A DNA stretch of 64,000 nucleotides from assembly GCA_964250765.1 (NCBI GenBank), contig CAXUHF010000012.1, positions 6,095 through 70,094 on the forward strand, given 5' to 3'. Below the pieces are notes generated by a model. It was not told the origin of the DNA, did not search any database, and saw only the letters and a program-made list of their open reading frames with translations. Position 1 is the first letter of the stretch. Each line of letters opens with the position of its first letter. This document shows, piece after piece, positions 8,445 through 16,872 of the stretch. Origin of the DNA: JBBQVS01 sp964250765. Lineage in GTDB: Bacteria; Chloroflexota; Ktedonobacteria; Ktedonobacterales; Ktedonobacteraceae. The position numbers and the translations under genes were made by a program.

Positions 8445-9113
8445 TTAATTCCCCGTAGCTACAGGACGCACAACGGCTCTCGCAGGTGCGCCTTCTCTAC
8501 CTTGCATTTTGAGTGGGAGGCAGATAAGATCGTACTCGCCTACTTGCACTTGTGAGAGGTTGAGTCCTTCGATAATCCAGATGCCTGCTCCAAGTAGCGC
8601 ATGGTGCGTCTCTGGTCCGTCTGTGAAAAAGCCTCCGACTGAGAGATAGTCAACCCCAACGGTCTGTATTTGCAGTTTTGCGAGGTAGGCGGCGGCCTCT
8701 TTTGAGATGTAGACAAAATCTTTGACGAACTCGTCGGTTTGCCACGCACGTTGTGAGTTGAGTGTTTTGAAGAGGATGCGTTCACCAAGTTGAATATTGT
8801 GCGGTTCCAGTTCGACTGGTTTAATCGATTCGGGGTCGCTAATCTCGATGATACGCGCACGACCCATCGTGGCGGTAAGAGGCATCTGGTCGATGCTGAT
8901 ACCGTCTTTGATAAAGTGCAGTGGGGCGTCCATATGGGTGCCTGTATGCGCTCCCATTGAGAGCTTTGAGACGTTGGCTACATCACCACGATCAATGCTC
9001 ATTGCAAACTCAATGTCCACTGGTGGGTTATCAGGCCAATGCGCCATGCCTGTATAGAGTGGAACCGAAACGTCAATCCAGCTCGCGGTAGTTTGTGGAA
9101 TATCTTCCGTCAT
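8445..9113 (-). CDS. Cyclase family / kynurenine formamidase-like hydrolase
   Basis: A 222-residue metal-dependent hydrolase of the KynB-like cyclase family. The signature HTGTHMDAPLHF is at about residues 57-68, following the expected start WIDVSVPLYTGMAHWP. The C-terminal half has KEAAAYLAKLQIQTVGVDYLSVG and WIIEGLNLSQVQVGEYDLICLPLK, also typical. Members hydrolyse N-formylkynurenine, isatin or related amides; no tryptophan catabolism genes are near, so the substrate is unknown. It is divergent from the broken histidine phosphatase gene. Confidence 0.85.
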   Translation of the reverse strand: MTEDIPQTTASWIDVSVPLYTGMAHWPDNPPVDIEFAMSIDRGDVANVSKLSMGAHTGTHMDAPLHFIKDGISIDQMPLTATMGRARIIEISDPESIKPVELEPHNIQLGERILFKTLNSQRAWQTDEFVKDFVYISKEAAAYLAKLQIQTVGVDYLSVGGFFTDGPETHHALLGAGIWIIEGLNLSQVQVGEYDLICLPLKMQGREGAPARAVVRPVATGN

Positions 9114-9180
9114 TGAATGTGTCCCTTCTATGAATTATACTGCTGTTTGTGTTACGAGAGAAATAGAGGGAAGGGAACAT

Positions 9181-9738
9181 ATGTTAAAGATTTTTTATTC
9201 GCCGCACATGATAAGCATTGATAATGAGGCAAAACGTGCTTCAGGTCATGCTAATGTACCTCTTTCTGCTCTTGGTCATCAGAGGTCACAAGAGCTTGGA
9301 CAACAGTATGCAACAGAGGCTCTTGATGCTGTTTTCTCTTCTGACCTGCAACGCGCAACCACTACTGCGTAGATTACCTTTGGGAAGCGTGGCATACCTC
9401 TTGTGCCAGATGCTCGCCTACGAGAGTACGATTATGGGGATATGACACAATATCCAATTGAGCAAGTTGAAGCAGAATTTCCGAGGCGTGTCACGGAGCC
9501 ATTTCCATATGGAGAGAGTTTGCAAATGGTTGTGAAACGTGTTGGTGATTTCTTGCGCGATGTTTTGCGAGATTATGATAGGAAAACAATTGTGGTGATT
9601 GGACATCGAGCGACGAAATACGGGCTTGAGTACTGGCATAATGGAGCAACACTTGAGGAGATTGTTAACAGGGAGTGGGAGCGGCGCGATGTTCCGATAT
9701 GGTGCTATGAACTAAATGAGCATAATCTTGAAAGATAG
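9181..9738 (+). pseudogene. Histidine phosphatase family protein interrupted by an in-frame amber codon
   Basis: One continuous frame encodes a protein of the phosphoglycerate mutase-like family, broken only by TAG at 9370-9372. Before it comes MLKIFYSPHMISIDNEAK with ASGHANVPLSALG and VFSSDLQRATTTA; after it comes FGKRGIPLVPDARLREYDYGD and VVIGHRATKYGLEYW. Relatives normally have an acidic residue where TAG lies (motif SSDLxRAxxTAE), so a single G-to-T change of a GAG codon would explain it. The usual RHG is PHM here. A ribosome site (gaagggaac) supports the start at 9181. It could be a pseudogene, a truncated 63-residue product, or a readthrough case. Confidence 0.75.
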
Positions 9739-9777
9739 AGATAGTATAGACATAGAGTTATGACGCGATCTCATGTG

Positions 9778-9842
9778 TAAACGACCTCCTGGCTAGCCTG
9801 TTACATAACACAAAAGTAACAGGCTAGCCAGGAGGTCGTTTA
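9778..9842. terminator. Bidirectional terminator hairpin
   Basis: Perfect 27-bp arms (start TAAACGACCTCCTGGCTAGC) surround an 11-base loop between the convergent phosphatase and nitroreductase genes. Confidence 0.75.
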
Positions 9843-9925
9843 GCTTGATGCCTATATCTACTCAAGCAATTTTACAGGTTTTCTAAACATGTAGAATTGA
9901 CTCCTAGAAAAGCACGTAGAGTATT

Positions 9926-10567
9926 CTACCAGCGATTCCAGTGAAGTATCGAGTTTAGGGGTGGGCGAGCGGCTGGCCGAAAGTGAGTTCCAAGCGTATA
10001 GGCAACGGGAATGAGGGCTACCTGCGTGACCTGCTCATAGGGAATCCCTAAGACCTCAGTTGCCTCTCGCTCGAAAGGGAGGTGGTTAGCAGTTAGGATA
10101 GTACCCAGACCGCGCGAGCGTGCGGCAAGCATAAAGTTCCAAGTTGCGGGAAAAATTGACCCCCACGTAGCCAACTGTACCACCATTGGTAGATTTTCGA
10201 CACGACCCTCAATGCATGGAATGACATAGACAGGAACCTCGTGCAAATGATCAACCAGATATTGCCCATCGTCCAGCATCTTCATAGCAGCTTCCTTCCC
10301 ACTACTAAGCGTTGCCATCGCCTGCCCTCTAAGGGTCGCACCAAGGTCCCATCCTTTGCGATAGAGCGATGCTAGTGCTGCACGCTGAGAAACATCAGTC
10401 ACAACCATAAAGTGTATTTTCATAGTGGGTACATAAGGAGCTTGCATCGCAAGGGCGATACATTCCTCAAGCACCTCGGTTTCGACAGGTCGTTCCAGAT
10501 CAAATCGCCTCCGTACCGAACGGGTCGTACTCAGTAATTCGTCTGTAGTAAGATCAAGGAGAGGCAT
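9926..10567 (-). CDS. Nitroreductase family protein (FMN-dependent)
   Basis: A 213-residue NADH-dependent oxidoreductase of the nitroreductase fold. The FMN-binding start TTRSVRRRFDLERPV lies at residues 14-28, followed by VLEECIALAMQAPYVPTMKIHFMVVTD, and the C-terminal ARSRGLGTILTANHLPFEREATEVLGIP. The usual AP(T)xxNxQ segment is changed to APYVPTMKI, so it belongs to a divergent subgroup. It is divergent from a TetR gene across a 223-base gap with shared repeats, which suggests TetR control in response to a small aromatic or quinone-like ligand (inference). Confidence 0.85.
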   Translation of the reverse strand: MPLLDLTTDELLSTTRSVRRRFDLERPVETEVLEECIALAMQAPYVPTMKIHFMVVTDVSQRAALASLYRKGWDLGATLRGQAMATLSSGKEAAMKMLDDGQYLVDHLHEVPVYVIPCIEGRVENLPMVVQLATWGSIFPATWNFMLAARSRGLGTILTANHLPFEREATEVLGIPYEQVTQVALIPVAYTLGTHFRPAARPPLNSILHWNRW

Positions 10568-10625
10568 AGGAATATTCCTTTCTTGTTATTCAAGGACTCA
10601 TTTAGTTATTAGTCTGGTGTTGCTT

Positions 10626-10729
10626 ATTCAACAACTATCATTTATCATAGTAGACTGCAAGAGGAGAACAAGCAATGAGCAATTCTGCGGTTTTGTTGAA
10701 TAGGGAACAATACTAAGAAATTGTTGAAT
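10626..10729. promoter_or_regulatory. Three TTGTTGAAT half-sites between nitroreductase and tetR
   Basis: The 9-mer TTGTTGAAT occurs at 10693-10701 and 10721-10729, and as its complement ATTCAACAA at 10626-10634. Three copies within about 100 bases between divergent genes fit an operator cluster for the adjacent TetR protein, though binding is inferred. Confidence 0.45.
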
Positions 10730-10790
10730 GACGAAGCAAGATTACTCACAAAAATAGTGGCGAACGTAGAGCAAAGAGGAGCAATATGCA

Positions 10791-11366
10791 ATGGCTACAA
10801 CTCCCAAAAGCATAGATCGACGTGTCCAGCGAACACAGCAGTTACTAAAGCAGGCGTTTATTGAAGTCGTAAACGAGAAAGGGTTTTCTGCGATAAACAT
10901 TCAGGATGTAACCGACCGGGCAAACGTTAATCGCGGTACCTTTTATACGCATTTTATAGATAAATATGCGTTGTTGGAGGCGGTCATTAGTGAGGAGGTG
11001 CAACGAATCCTGATTGATACACTTCCTCCAGTCTCTCGATGGGATAGAAGTACACTGCACCTTTTTATTCAAACCTTACTAGAGTGTTGCGATGGCAAAT
11101 ATTGCTATTTGCATCTCTCTCGAAATATGATGCCGCAGTTTGAACGGGCTGCTCATGAGGGAGTGGTCAAACTCTTATTAGAGTGGCTGAAACTGAATGT
11201 AAGAAGCAGCTCGCAGGTGCCATTGGAAACGATTGCTGACATTGCAAGTTGGGCCATTGTAGGTACAGCTGTGCAACGCAGCCAAACGCCAACGAAAATT
11301 CCTGCGAGCGAGATGGCAGATGCTGTCTTATTGGTGATAATGAAAGGAATGGAGCAGTTGCTGTGA
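10791..11366 (+). CDS. TetR/AcrR family transcriptional regulator
   Basis: A full-length 191-residue TetR protein. The N-terminal helix-turn-helix is clear (RTQQLLKQAFIEVVNEKGF, then IQDVTDRANVNRGTFYTHFIDKYALLEAV, residues 13-66). The C-terminal sensor domain is of the TetR_C type found with KxFYxHFxDK regulators. A ribosome site (gaggag) precedes the ATG. Divergent orientation and the shared TTGTTGAAT repeats point to control of the nitroreductase gene and of itself. Its stop codon is 6 bases from that of the convergent lysine operon. Confidence 0.88.
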   Translation: MATTPKSIDRRVQRTQQLLKQAFIEVVNEKGFSAINIQDVTDRANVNRGTFYTHFIDKYALLEAVISEEVQRILIDTLPPVSRWDRSTLHLFIQTLLECCDGKYCYLHLSRNMMPQFERAAHEGVVKLLLEWLKLNVRSSSQVPLETIADIASWAIVGTAVQRSQTPTKIPASEMADAVLLVIMKGMEQLL

Positions 11367-11371
11367 TTCCA

Positions 11372-12484
11372 CTAGACCCGTACAGTTGCACAATGCCTTT
11401 GCACAGCATCCACAAATTCCTCTGTACTCGCATGTCCACCTTGATCCACGGGTAACGTTTCTCCTTCCTGATACGCCTGAGCAATAGCTGCTCTTAATCG
11501 TTGGGCTTGCTGGCTATAGCCGAGATAGTCAAGCAGCATCGTTCCCGACAAGAGCATGGCGGTAGGATTGATTGTTCCTTTACCAACGAGGTCGGGTGCG
11601 GAACCGTGGACAGGCTCGAAGTAGGCGTAGTCCTCGCCATAACAGGCACTGGGTGAGAGACCGAGACCACCAATGCTTCCACTGGCAACGTCGGCGAGGA
11701 TGTCGCCATGTTCGTTGGAAAGAACTACCACGTCAAGCGATTCCGGTGACGCGACCATGCGTCGTGCTAAGTCATCAATCAGGTATTCTTGATAGCTCAA
11801 GGTGACATATTCGCGTACAGTGTCGCGGACGATATTGCGAAAACGACCGTCAGTACGCGGCTGAATAGAATATTTCGCGCCCAACGTCACAATGCCAGGA
11901 TAACCCAATGCTTGCCGTTGCAATGCTAATTCACACGCTGAGATAGCAACGCGCTGCATCTGCTCGTCAGTAGAGATACGCACAGCATAAGCTCCTACTT
12001 TATCAGTTGGAGGAGCCTGCCACCACGTGCTACTACTAGCCAATGCGCTTAGTTCAGAGATATCTCCTTCACGCGGTGGATACATACCTTCAAGATTGTC
12101 GCGCACAATCACGTAGTCAATACACTCTGGATGTAACATAGGACTGGCATAGCCTGTATACCAGCGCACCGGACGAATGTTGACGTAGGTTCTCTTACCC
12201 CAACGTAGGTACCACAGAATAGGACGACTTGGACCACCACTTGCACCAAACAATGTACAATCCGCCGTATCTATAGCTGTTCGTGTTTCCGCTGGAAAGG
12301 CATCACCGTAACGTGCTTGCGCTTTCCGTCCACAAGCTGCTTCGACAAATTGTACGTCAGGAGCTAGAGAACGTAGTATCTCGACCGTAGGACGCATCAC
12401 TTCGGGCGCGGCATCGTCACCAGGAATGACACAAACGGTTGGCGGCGATGCGGAAGAACGCCGCGCAAAGTGGGCAAAGCTCAT
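11372..12484 (-). CDS. Homoisocitrate dehydrogenase (isocitrate/isopropylmalate dehydrogenase family)
   Basis: A 370-residue beta-decarboxylating dehydrogenase. Family landmarks are IPGDDAAPEV at the start, NIRPVR with the following VIVRDNLEGMYPPREGD, and DVVVLSNEHGDILADVASGSIGGLGLSPSACYG with YFEPVHGSAPDLVGKGTINPTAMLLSGTMLLDYLG, which hold the metal-binding aspartates and the nucleotide loop. It is the last gene of the lysine operon, overlapping lysU by 4 bases, so in this setting it should oxidise homoisocitrate to 2-oxoadipate. LeuB cannot be excluded by sequence alone, but the position with homocitrate synthase and homoaconitase argues for homoisocitrate. It is closer in length to bacterial IPMDH/HICDH than to isocitrate dehydrogenases. 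Confidence 0.85.
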   Translation of the reverse strand: MSFAHFARRSSASPPTVCVIPGDDAAPEVMRPTVEILRSLAPDVQFVEAACGRKAQARYGDAFPAETRTAIDTADCTLFGASGGPSRPILWYLRWGKRTYVNIRPVRWYTGYASPMLHPECIDYVIVRDNLEGMYPPREGDISELSALASSSTWWQAPPTDKVGAYAVRISTDEQMQRVAISACELALQRQALGYPGIVTLGAKYSIQPRTDGRFRNIVRDTVREYVTLSYQEYLIDDLARRMVASPESLDVVVLSNEHGDILADVASGSIGGLGLSPSACYGEDYAYFEPVHGSAPDLVGKGTINPTAMLLSGTMLLDYLGYSQQAQRLRAAIAQAYQEGETLPVDQGGHASTEEFVDAVQRHCATVRV

Positions 12485-12969
12485 CGCAGCGTCCCTTCCT
12501 GCTGAATGTAGTTGATGATGCCGCCTGCAGCGACGATACGGGCGATAAAGGGTGTGAGCGGTTCGGCCTGAAATGTTTGCTCTAAGTCGATGTTATGAAT
12601 GATGCCTGTCGTCAGGTCAACTTCTATCCGTTGCCCGTCACGGCTTGCTAAAACAGCTTCCTCGCAAACAAGGACGGGTAGACCAATATTGACGGAGTTG
12701 CGATAGAAGATACGCGCAAAGCTGCGAGCGATGACGACACGCACGCCACACGCGAGAATAGAGGCAGGGGCATGTTCGCGTGATGAGCCACAACCAAAGT
12801 TGTGACCGCCCATAACTACATCACCTGCTTGTACCTGTTGCGCAAAGTCAGGCAGAATTTCACACAGACAATACTTCGCTAGTTGTGCGCGATCCGTTGT
12901 CACGTTGTAGCGTCCAGGAATGATTACGTCTGTATTGATGTTGTCGCCTAGCATCCAAATTCGGCTCAT
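12481..12969 (-). CDS. lysU: Homoaconitase small subunit
   Basis: A 162-residue swivel-domain subunit of the aconitase/IPM isomerase family. It starts MSRIWMLGDNINTDVIIPGRY and carries GHNFGCGSSREHAPASILACGVRVVIARSFARIFYRNSVNIG, the signature of LeuD/homoaconitase small subunits. The frame stays open far upstream to 13302, but that extension is the translation of a family 2 repeat and of the end of lysT; AAAGGA 10 bases before the ATG ending at 12969 fixes the start. It pairs with LysT to convert homocitrate to homoisocitrate. Confidence 0.9.
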   Translation of the reverse strand: MSRIWMLGDNINTDVIIPGRYNVTTDRAQLAKYCLCEILPDFAQQVQAGDVVMGGHNFGCGSSREHAPASILACGVRVVIARSFARIFYRNSVNIGLPVLVCEEAVLASRDGQRIEVDLTTGIIHNIDLEQTFQAEPLTPFIARIVAAGGIINYIQQEGTLR

Positions 12970-12999
12970 GAGAGTGTATTCCTTTCGCTTCATAATTTC

Positions 13000-13116
13000 T
13001 GTAGGGACCGATGTATCGCGTCCTGGGGCGGGGCGGGGGCAACGCGTCGGCAAAGATTCGTTTCCCCAACGTGGTCCCCCTCTACCCCACACAGGACGCG
13101 ATACATCGGTCCCTAC
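13000..13116. repeat. Family 2 palindromic repeat inside the lysine operon (lysT/lysU junction)
   Basis: Starts TGTAGGGACCGATGTATCGC and ends with GCGATACATCGGTCCCTAC; the inner part also pairs roughly (GGGGCGGGGGCAACG / CCCCTCTACCCCA). The same ends occur at 14417, 42473 and 50654. The repeat leaves only 8 bases to the lysT stop codon and 30 to the lysU start. Confidence 0.85.
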
Positions 13117-13124
13117 CAATGTTC

Positions 13125-14375
13125 TTACAAAAATTCGCGTGGGTCTGAGATATGACCGCTTAACGCGGTGGCGGCGGCAGTAGCGGGACTGCCGAGATAG
13201 ATTTCGGCGGTTGGGTCGCCCATTCGTCCGGTGAAGTTGCGGTTCATAGTTGTGAGGGCGCGTTCGCCAGGGGCTAGTACGCCTTGATGTCGTCCAATAC
13301 ATGGACCACAGCCTGGATTTTCTACGGTAGCACCTGCGCGAACAAAGGTTTCCAGATAGCCAAGGCGCATTGCCTCAAGGTAGACCTCACGCGAGGCTGG
13401 TACAACAACCATACGTGTACGCGGAGAAATTTGCTTGCCTTGTAAAATTCCCGCCGCGATAGCGAGATCGTCTAGGCGTCCATTGGTGCAGGTACCTAAA
13501 AACACTTGGTCGATCTCTATGTTCGTCACGTCGCCTACTGGAACGACGTTGTTTACATCTGGTGGGCAGGCAATCATGGGTTGTAGTTGCGATGCATCAA
13601 TGTAGTAGGTATGCTCATAGCTTGGGTTGTGTGGAGCAAGCATGGGATACTCGACCTCGGTACGTCCATGTAGCCATGCCTGTGTGATTGCATCGGGTGC
13701 GACAAGACCAGCCTTACCGCCCATCTCGATAGCCATGTTACAGAAGGTGAAACGTTCGCTTACAGAAAGCCGCTCAACCAGATCGCCCGTGTACTCGATT
13801 GCTCGATAGTTCGCACCATCGACGCCAACCTGTCGCACCATCTCAAACGTGATATCTTTGGCATAGACACCAAAGGGCAGACTTCCCGTTATTTGAATGT
13901 TGAGCGTTGTGGGAACACGAAACCATGTGCGACCCGTAGCGTAGGCAACGCCGATATCGGTTGACCCCATACCAGTCGCAAAAGCACCAAGCGCACCATA
14001 CGTACAGGTATGACTATCAGCACCAACAATGATACTCCCAGGCACAACATAACCACGCTCCGGCATGACCTGATGACAGATGCCCTCCTGTAAAATCGTG
14101 ATGTCCTGCTCACGTGCAAAGGTACGGATATCGCGTTGTAGGGTCGCGGCAGCAATTGTCGCTGCGGGAATGATATGATCAAAGACGATATGTGAACGGC
14201 GTGGATTGAAGACACGTCCACCACTTTGCTGTGATAACTTGCGAAACGCCTGAATTGCAAGAGGACTTGTTGTATCATGGCTCATTACGCGATCAACCTC
14301 GACAATGACGGTCTCGCCTTGCTCAACCCGTCGTCCCAACTTGTAGCTAAAAATTTCCTCGGTTAACGTTCCCAT
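13125..14375 (-). CDS. lysT: Homoaconitase large subunit
   Basis: The 416-residue catalytic subunit binding the 4Fe-4S cluster. Cluster cysteines are expected in GADSHTCTYGALGAFATGMGS, in VFLGTCTNGR and in NPGCGPCIGRHQGVLAPGE, all present; the C-terminal RNFTGRMGDPTAEIYLGSPATAAA is the usual substrate loop. The length and pattern match the LeuC/LysT/HacA group that works with a separate small subunit. Flanked on both sides by family 2 repeats, it is the only gene in this part of the operon without overlap to a neighbour. Confidence 0.92.
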   Translation of the reverse strand: MGTLTEEIFSYKLGRRVEQGETVIVEVDRVMSHDTTSPLAIQAFRKLSQQSGGRVFNPRRSHIVFDHIIPAATIAAATLQRDIRTFAREQDITILQEGICHQVMPERGYVVPGSIIVGADSHTCTYGALGAFATGMGSTDIGVAYATGRTWFRVPTTLNIQITGSLPFGVYAKDITFEMVRQVGVDGANYRAIEYTGDLVERLSVSERFTFCNMAIEMGGKAGLVAPDAITQAWLHGRTEVEYPMLAPHNPSYEHTYYIDASQLQPMIACPPDVNNVVPVGDVTNIEIDQVFLGTCTNGRLDDLAIAAGILQGKQISPRTRMVVVPASREVYLEAMRLGYLETFVRAGATVENPGCGPCIGRHQGVLAPGERALTTMNRNFTGRMGDPTAEIYLGSPATAAATALSGHISDPREFL

Positions 14376-14416
14376 TACTATAAATCCTTCCTTCTTTTTG
14401 ATTAAAACAGTTTCAG

Positions 14417-14537
14417 GTAGGGACCGATGTATCGCGTCCTAGGGGTGGGGCGGAGGAGCAACATGTAGGCAACGATTCCCTTCGACCAATATGATTCCCC
14501 CTCAGCCCCACCCAGGACGCGATACATCGGTCCCTAC
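14417..14537. repeat. Family 2 palindromic repeat inside the lysine operon (homocitrate synthase/lysT junction)
   Basis: Starts GTAGGGACCGATGTATCGCG and closes with the complement. The centre contains AGGGGTGGGGCGG and CCCCCTCAGCCCCACCC, which pair. It lies 5 bases from the homocitrate synthase stop codon and 41 from the lysT start. Confidence 0.85.
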
Positions 14538-14542
14538 AAATT

Positions 14543-15676
14543 TCATGCCCCCACACCAGCACACCAGGATTGGATAAAGGCATCGACCTCTTCTTGATTC
14601 AGGGTGCCGTTTTCGGCGCGTGCTTTAAGGGCATGCGTGAGATTGGCAATTTCGCTATTGGTGAGTTGCAAGCCTAGCGATGCGGCACGATGCCCAACAG
14701 CGTAGCGACCTGTGACGCGTGAACCAATATCGACATGGCGTAGCAGGCCAAAGTCGGCAGGGTCGAGCACCTCGTAGGCGCGTGGATTTCGTAGGACAGC
14801 TTTTGTATGTACACCTGCTTTGTGCGTGAAAGCACTTGGTGCGGTGATGGGTGTGTTAAAAGGAATAGCGAGACCGAGACAGGACGCGACAAACGAATCG
14901 AGTGGCGCGACCTGTGTGAGATCATAGTCCGACAGCAGTTCAGGATAGTGAATGTAGAGTTGTGCAATCAATCCGCTCAAAGCAGCAATACCGTTACGCT
15001 CGCCGATACCTAACGCGGTTACGTCAAGACAATCGGCACCAGCCTCTAACGCTGCCACAGTGTTCGCATTAGCACAGCCAGTATCGTTATGCCCATGAAA
15101 CTCGATGCCAACCGAAGGGTAGCGTTCGTGACAGAGCCGAACCAGTTGTGCCACCTGTCGCGGCGTGGCAATGCCAACGGTATCAGGCAAACCAATGCGC
15201 TGTACTCCTGCATCGACAACAGCATCAAAGACATGCAGTAAGTCGATAAGATCGCTGCGAAAGGCATCTTCGGCGGAGAAACGCACGTAGCGACCAGCAT
15301 CGCGCACACGTCGCACCAGTGGCACAGCATCAGCAATCATTTGTTCGATGCGGCGTCCATGACTGAACGTACGTAACTGTGTCGAGGTGCCATAGAAGAG
15401 GTTGAGGCCATACACGGGCGTATCTAATGCCGCTTGCACGTCGGCTTCGACACAGCGCGTATGAGCGACGATGTGTGCATGTAAATCCAGATTACACAGT
15501 GCAAGCACAGCCTGTTGTGTCTCCGGTGAGGCAACTGGTGAGGGTACTTCGATGAAAGTTACACCAATTGCGTCAAGCATACGAGCAATTGTCAAACGCT
15601 GTTCGAGCGTAAAACATGCTCCTATGAATTGTTCGCCCTCGCGTAGGGTCGAGTCGAGAATGGTAAGAGGACTCAT
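14543..15676 (-). CDS. hcs: Homocitrate synthase (DRE-TIM metallolyase)
   Basis: Condenses 2-oxoglutarate with acetyl-CoA in the first step of the aminoadipate lysine route. The 377-residue TIM-barrel enzyme has the N-terminal DSTLREGEQF (metal and substrate arginine), IGLPDTVGIATPRQ, the metal ligands in GIEFHGHNDTGCANANTVAALEAGA, and GERNGIAALSGLIAQL. The later segment PITAPSAFTHKAGVHTKAVLRNPRAYEVLDPADFG is typical of homocitrate rather than isopropylmalate synthases, and the regulatory LeuA C-terminal domain is absent. Its ATG overlaps the lysK stop codon (TAATG). Confidence 0.92.
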   Translation of the reverse strand: MSPLTILDSTLREGEQFIGACFTLEQRLTIARMLDAIGVTFIEVPSPVASPETQQAVLALCNLDLHAHIVAHTRCVEADVQAALDTPVYGLNLFYGTSTQLRTFSHGRRIEQMIADAVPLVRRVRDAGRYVRFSAEDAFRSDLIDLLHVFDAVVDAGVQRIGLPDTVGIATPRQVAQLVRLCHERYPSVGIEFHGHNDTGCANANTVAALEAGADCLDVTALGIGERNGIAALSGLIAQLYIHYPELLSDYDLTQVAPLDSFVASCLGLAIPFNTPITAPSAFTHKAGVHTKAVLRNPRAYEVLDPADFGLLRHVDIGSRVTGRYAVGHRAASLGLQLTNSEIANLTHALKARAENGTLNQEEVDAFIQSWCAGVGA

Positions 15677-16770
15677 TACATCACCTCTCGTCGCTGGGAG
15701 AGGTCTCGCAGCACGATTTCAAGTACGTCGATAGCGTGGTTATACTCGGCAAGGTTGATATGCTCGTTGGGCGTATGGTCGAGGCTTGCGTCACCAGGAC
15801 CATAGGCAAGGATATTCTGGCCCCAGACAGGTCCGACAACGTTCATATCGGACGTGCCTGTTTTATGCTTAAAGGTAGGTTGCCCTCCGGTTGCGCGAAT
15901 GGCTGAGAGAAACGCGCGCGCTACAGGCGTTGTACGTGTCGTCTGGAACGCGGCCTCTTCGCCCGAAAACTGTAGCTGAACGCCGTCTTCGTGTGCCCAT
16001 TGTTCTAATTGGGCTTGTAAAGATGCGCTCTCAAAAGCGGGTGGTAGACGATAGCCAAGCAGCATATGCGTCTGTTCCTCTAACCCATCCTGTGTACTGG
16101 AGATGCTACGCAAAGAAGGCAGAAGTGCAGCAAACGATGAAGTAGATGCATACTGCGCGTTCCACTCGGCAGCGTGGAAACGCGCACGTTCCCAGAAGGC
16201 AGCTGCTACTTCACTGCTGTTGTGTCGTGGTCCCGCGCTATGACTAGAGGAACGCGTAACACAACAATCAACCAGTAGCCGCCCCTTATAGCCAATCGTA
16301 ACGGCATGACTTCCACTTGGTTCGCCAATGATGCAGACCGAAGGGGAATAGCGATGCACCACAGCATGTGCTCCACGCGATGTTGCAGCCTCCTCCTCTA
16401 CCGCACCGATTACGATAATTGGTCGCTGTACATCTCCTGTTTGCGCGATACGAGCGGTAGCTGCCAGGAATGCTGCGAGCGGTCCCTTTGCATCCACTGC
16501 CCCGCGTCCATAGAGGAGTCCGTTTTCGATGCGCACCGGAATATTCCCTGGCACCGTGTCCATATGTCCAAGCAAGATAATGGGGTCTTGCACGTTTTCG
16601 GTACTGTGTGTGCTGGCAATGACATTGCCGACTTCATCGAGGTGTGCATGCAATCCCATCTGTTGTGCTTGCTCGACAAGATGGCGCGCAAAGTGCTGTT
16701 CCTGACGCGAATAGCTTGGAATGGTTAACATGGACTGAAGAAGCGTAACTTCTTTTTGAGTTGGTGGCAA
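15676..16770 (-). CDS. lysK: [LysW]-lysine hydrolase
   Basis: An M20-family zinc hydrolase that releases lysine from the carrier protein in the final step. Metal ligands appear in ILLGHMDTVPG (near 68), GRGAVDAKGPLAAF, VIGAVEEEAATSRGA and CIIGEPSG, and near the end HKTGTSDMNVVGPVWG and LDHTPNEHI. The start is a TTG at 16770 giving about 13 residues before the family's IPSYS motif, which fits relatives; no strong ribosome site is visible and an assembly gap lies 57 bases upstream, so the true start could be further up. The frame stays open to the gap. Confidence 0.85.
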   Translation of the reverse strand: MPPTQKEVTLLQSMLTIPSYSRQEQHFARHLVEQAQQMGLHAHLDEVGNVIASTHSTENVQDPIILLGHMDTVPGNIPVRIENGLLYGRGAVDAKGPLAAFLAATARIAQTGDVQRPIIVIGAVEEEAATSRGAHAVVHRYSPSVCIIGEPSGSHAVTIGYKGRLLVDCCVTRSSSHSAGPRHNSSEVAAAFWERARFHAAEWNAQYASTSSFAALLPSLRSISSTQDGLEEQTHMLLGYRLPPAFESASLQAQLEQWAHEDGVQLQFSGEEAAFQTTRTTPVARAFLSAIRATGGQPTFKHKTGTSDMNVVGPVWGQNILAYGPGDASLDHTPNEHINLAEYNHAIDVLEIVLRDLSQRREVM

Positions 16771-16872
16771 TGAGGCTTTTGGTTTTTGTGAAAAAAAGAT
16801 GAGTATGTTTTGACAAAAAACACCTANNNNNNNNNNTTTTTTTTGTTGTGGTGTTTTTGTGTGTTTTTTTTC
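16771..16872. other. Low-complexity spacer with scaffold gap between lysJ and lysK
   Basis: T-rich and A-rich tracts (caaaaaacacc ... ggtgtttttgtg) flank 10 Ns at 16827-16836. The two sides are partly complementary, as for a hairpin that failed to assemble. The true length is unknown and the lysK ribosome site may be missing here. Confidence 0.6.

Noticed and set aside
12970..13302. N-terminal extension of the lysU frame (about 111 extra residues)
   Set aside because: It is the translation of the family 2 repeat and of the end of lysT on the same strand in another frame; a proper ribosome site and the family's usual start lie at 12969.
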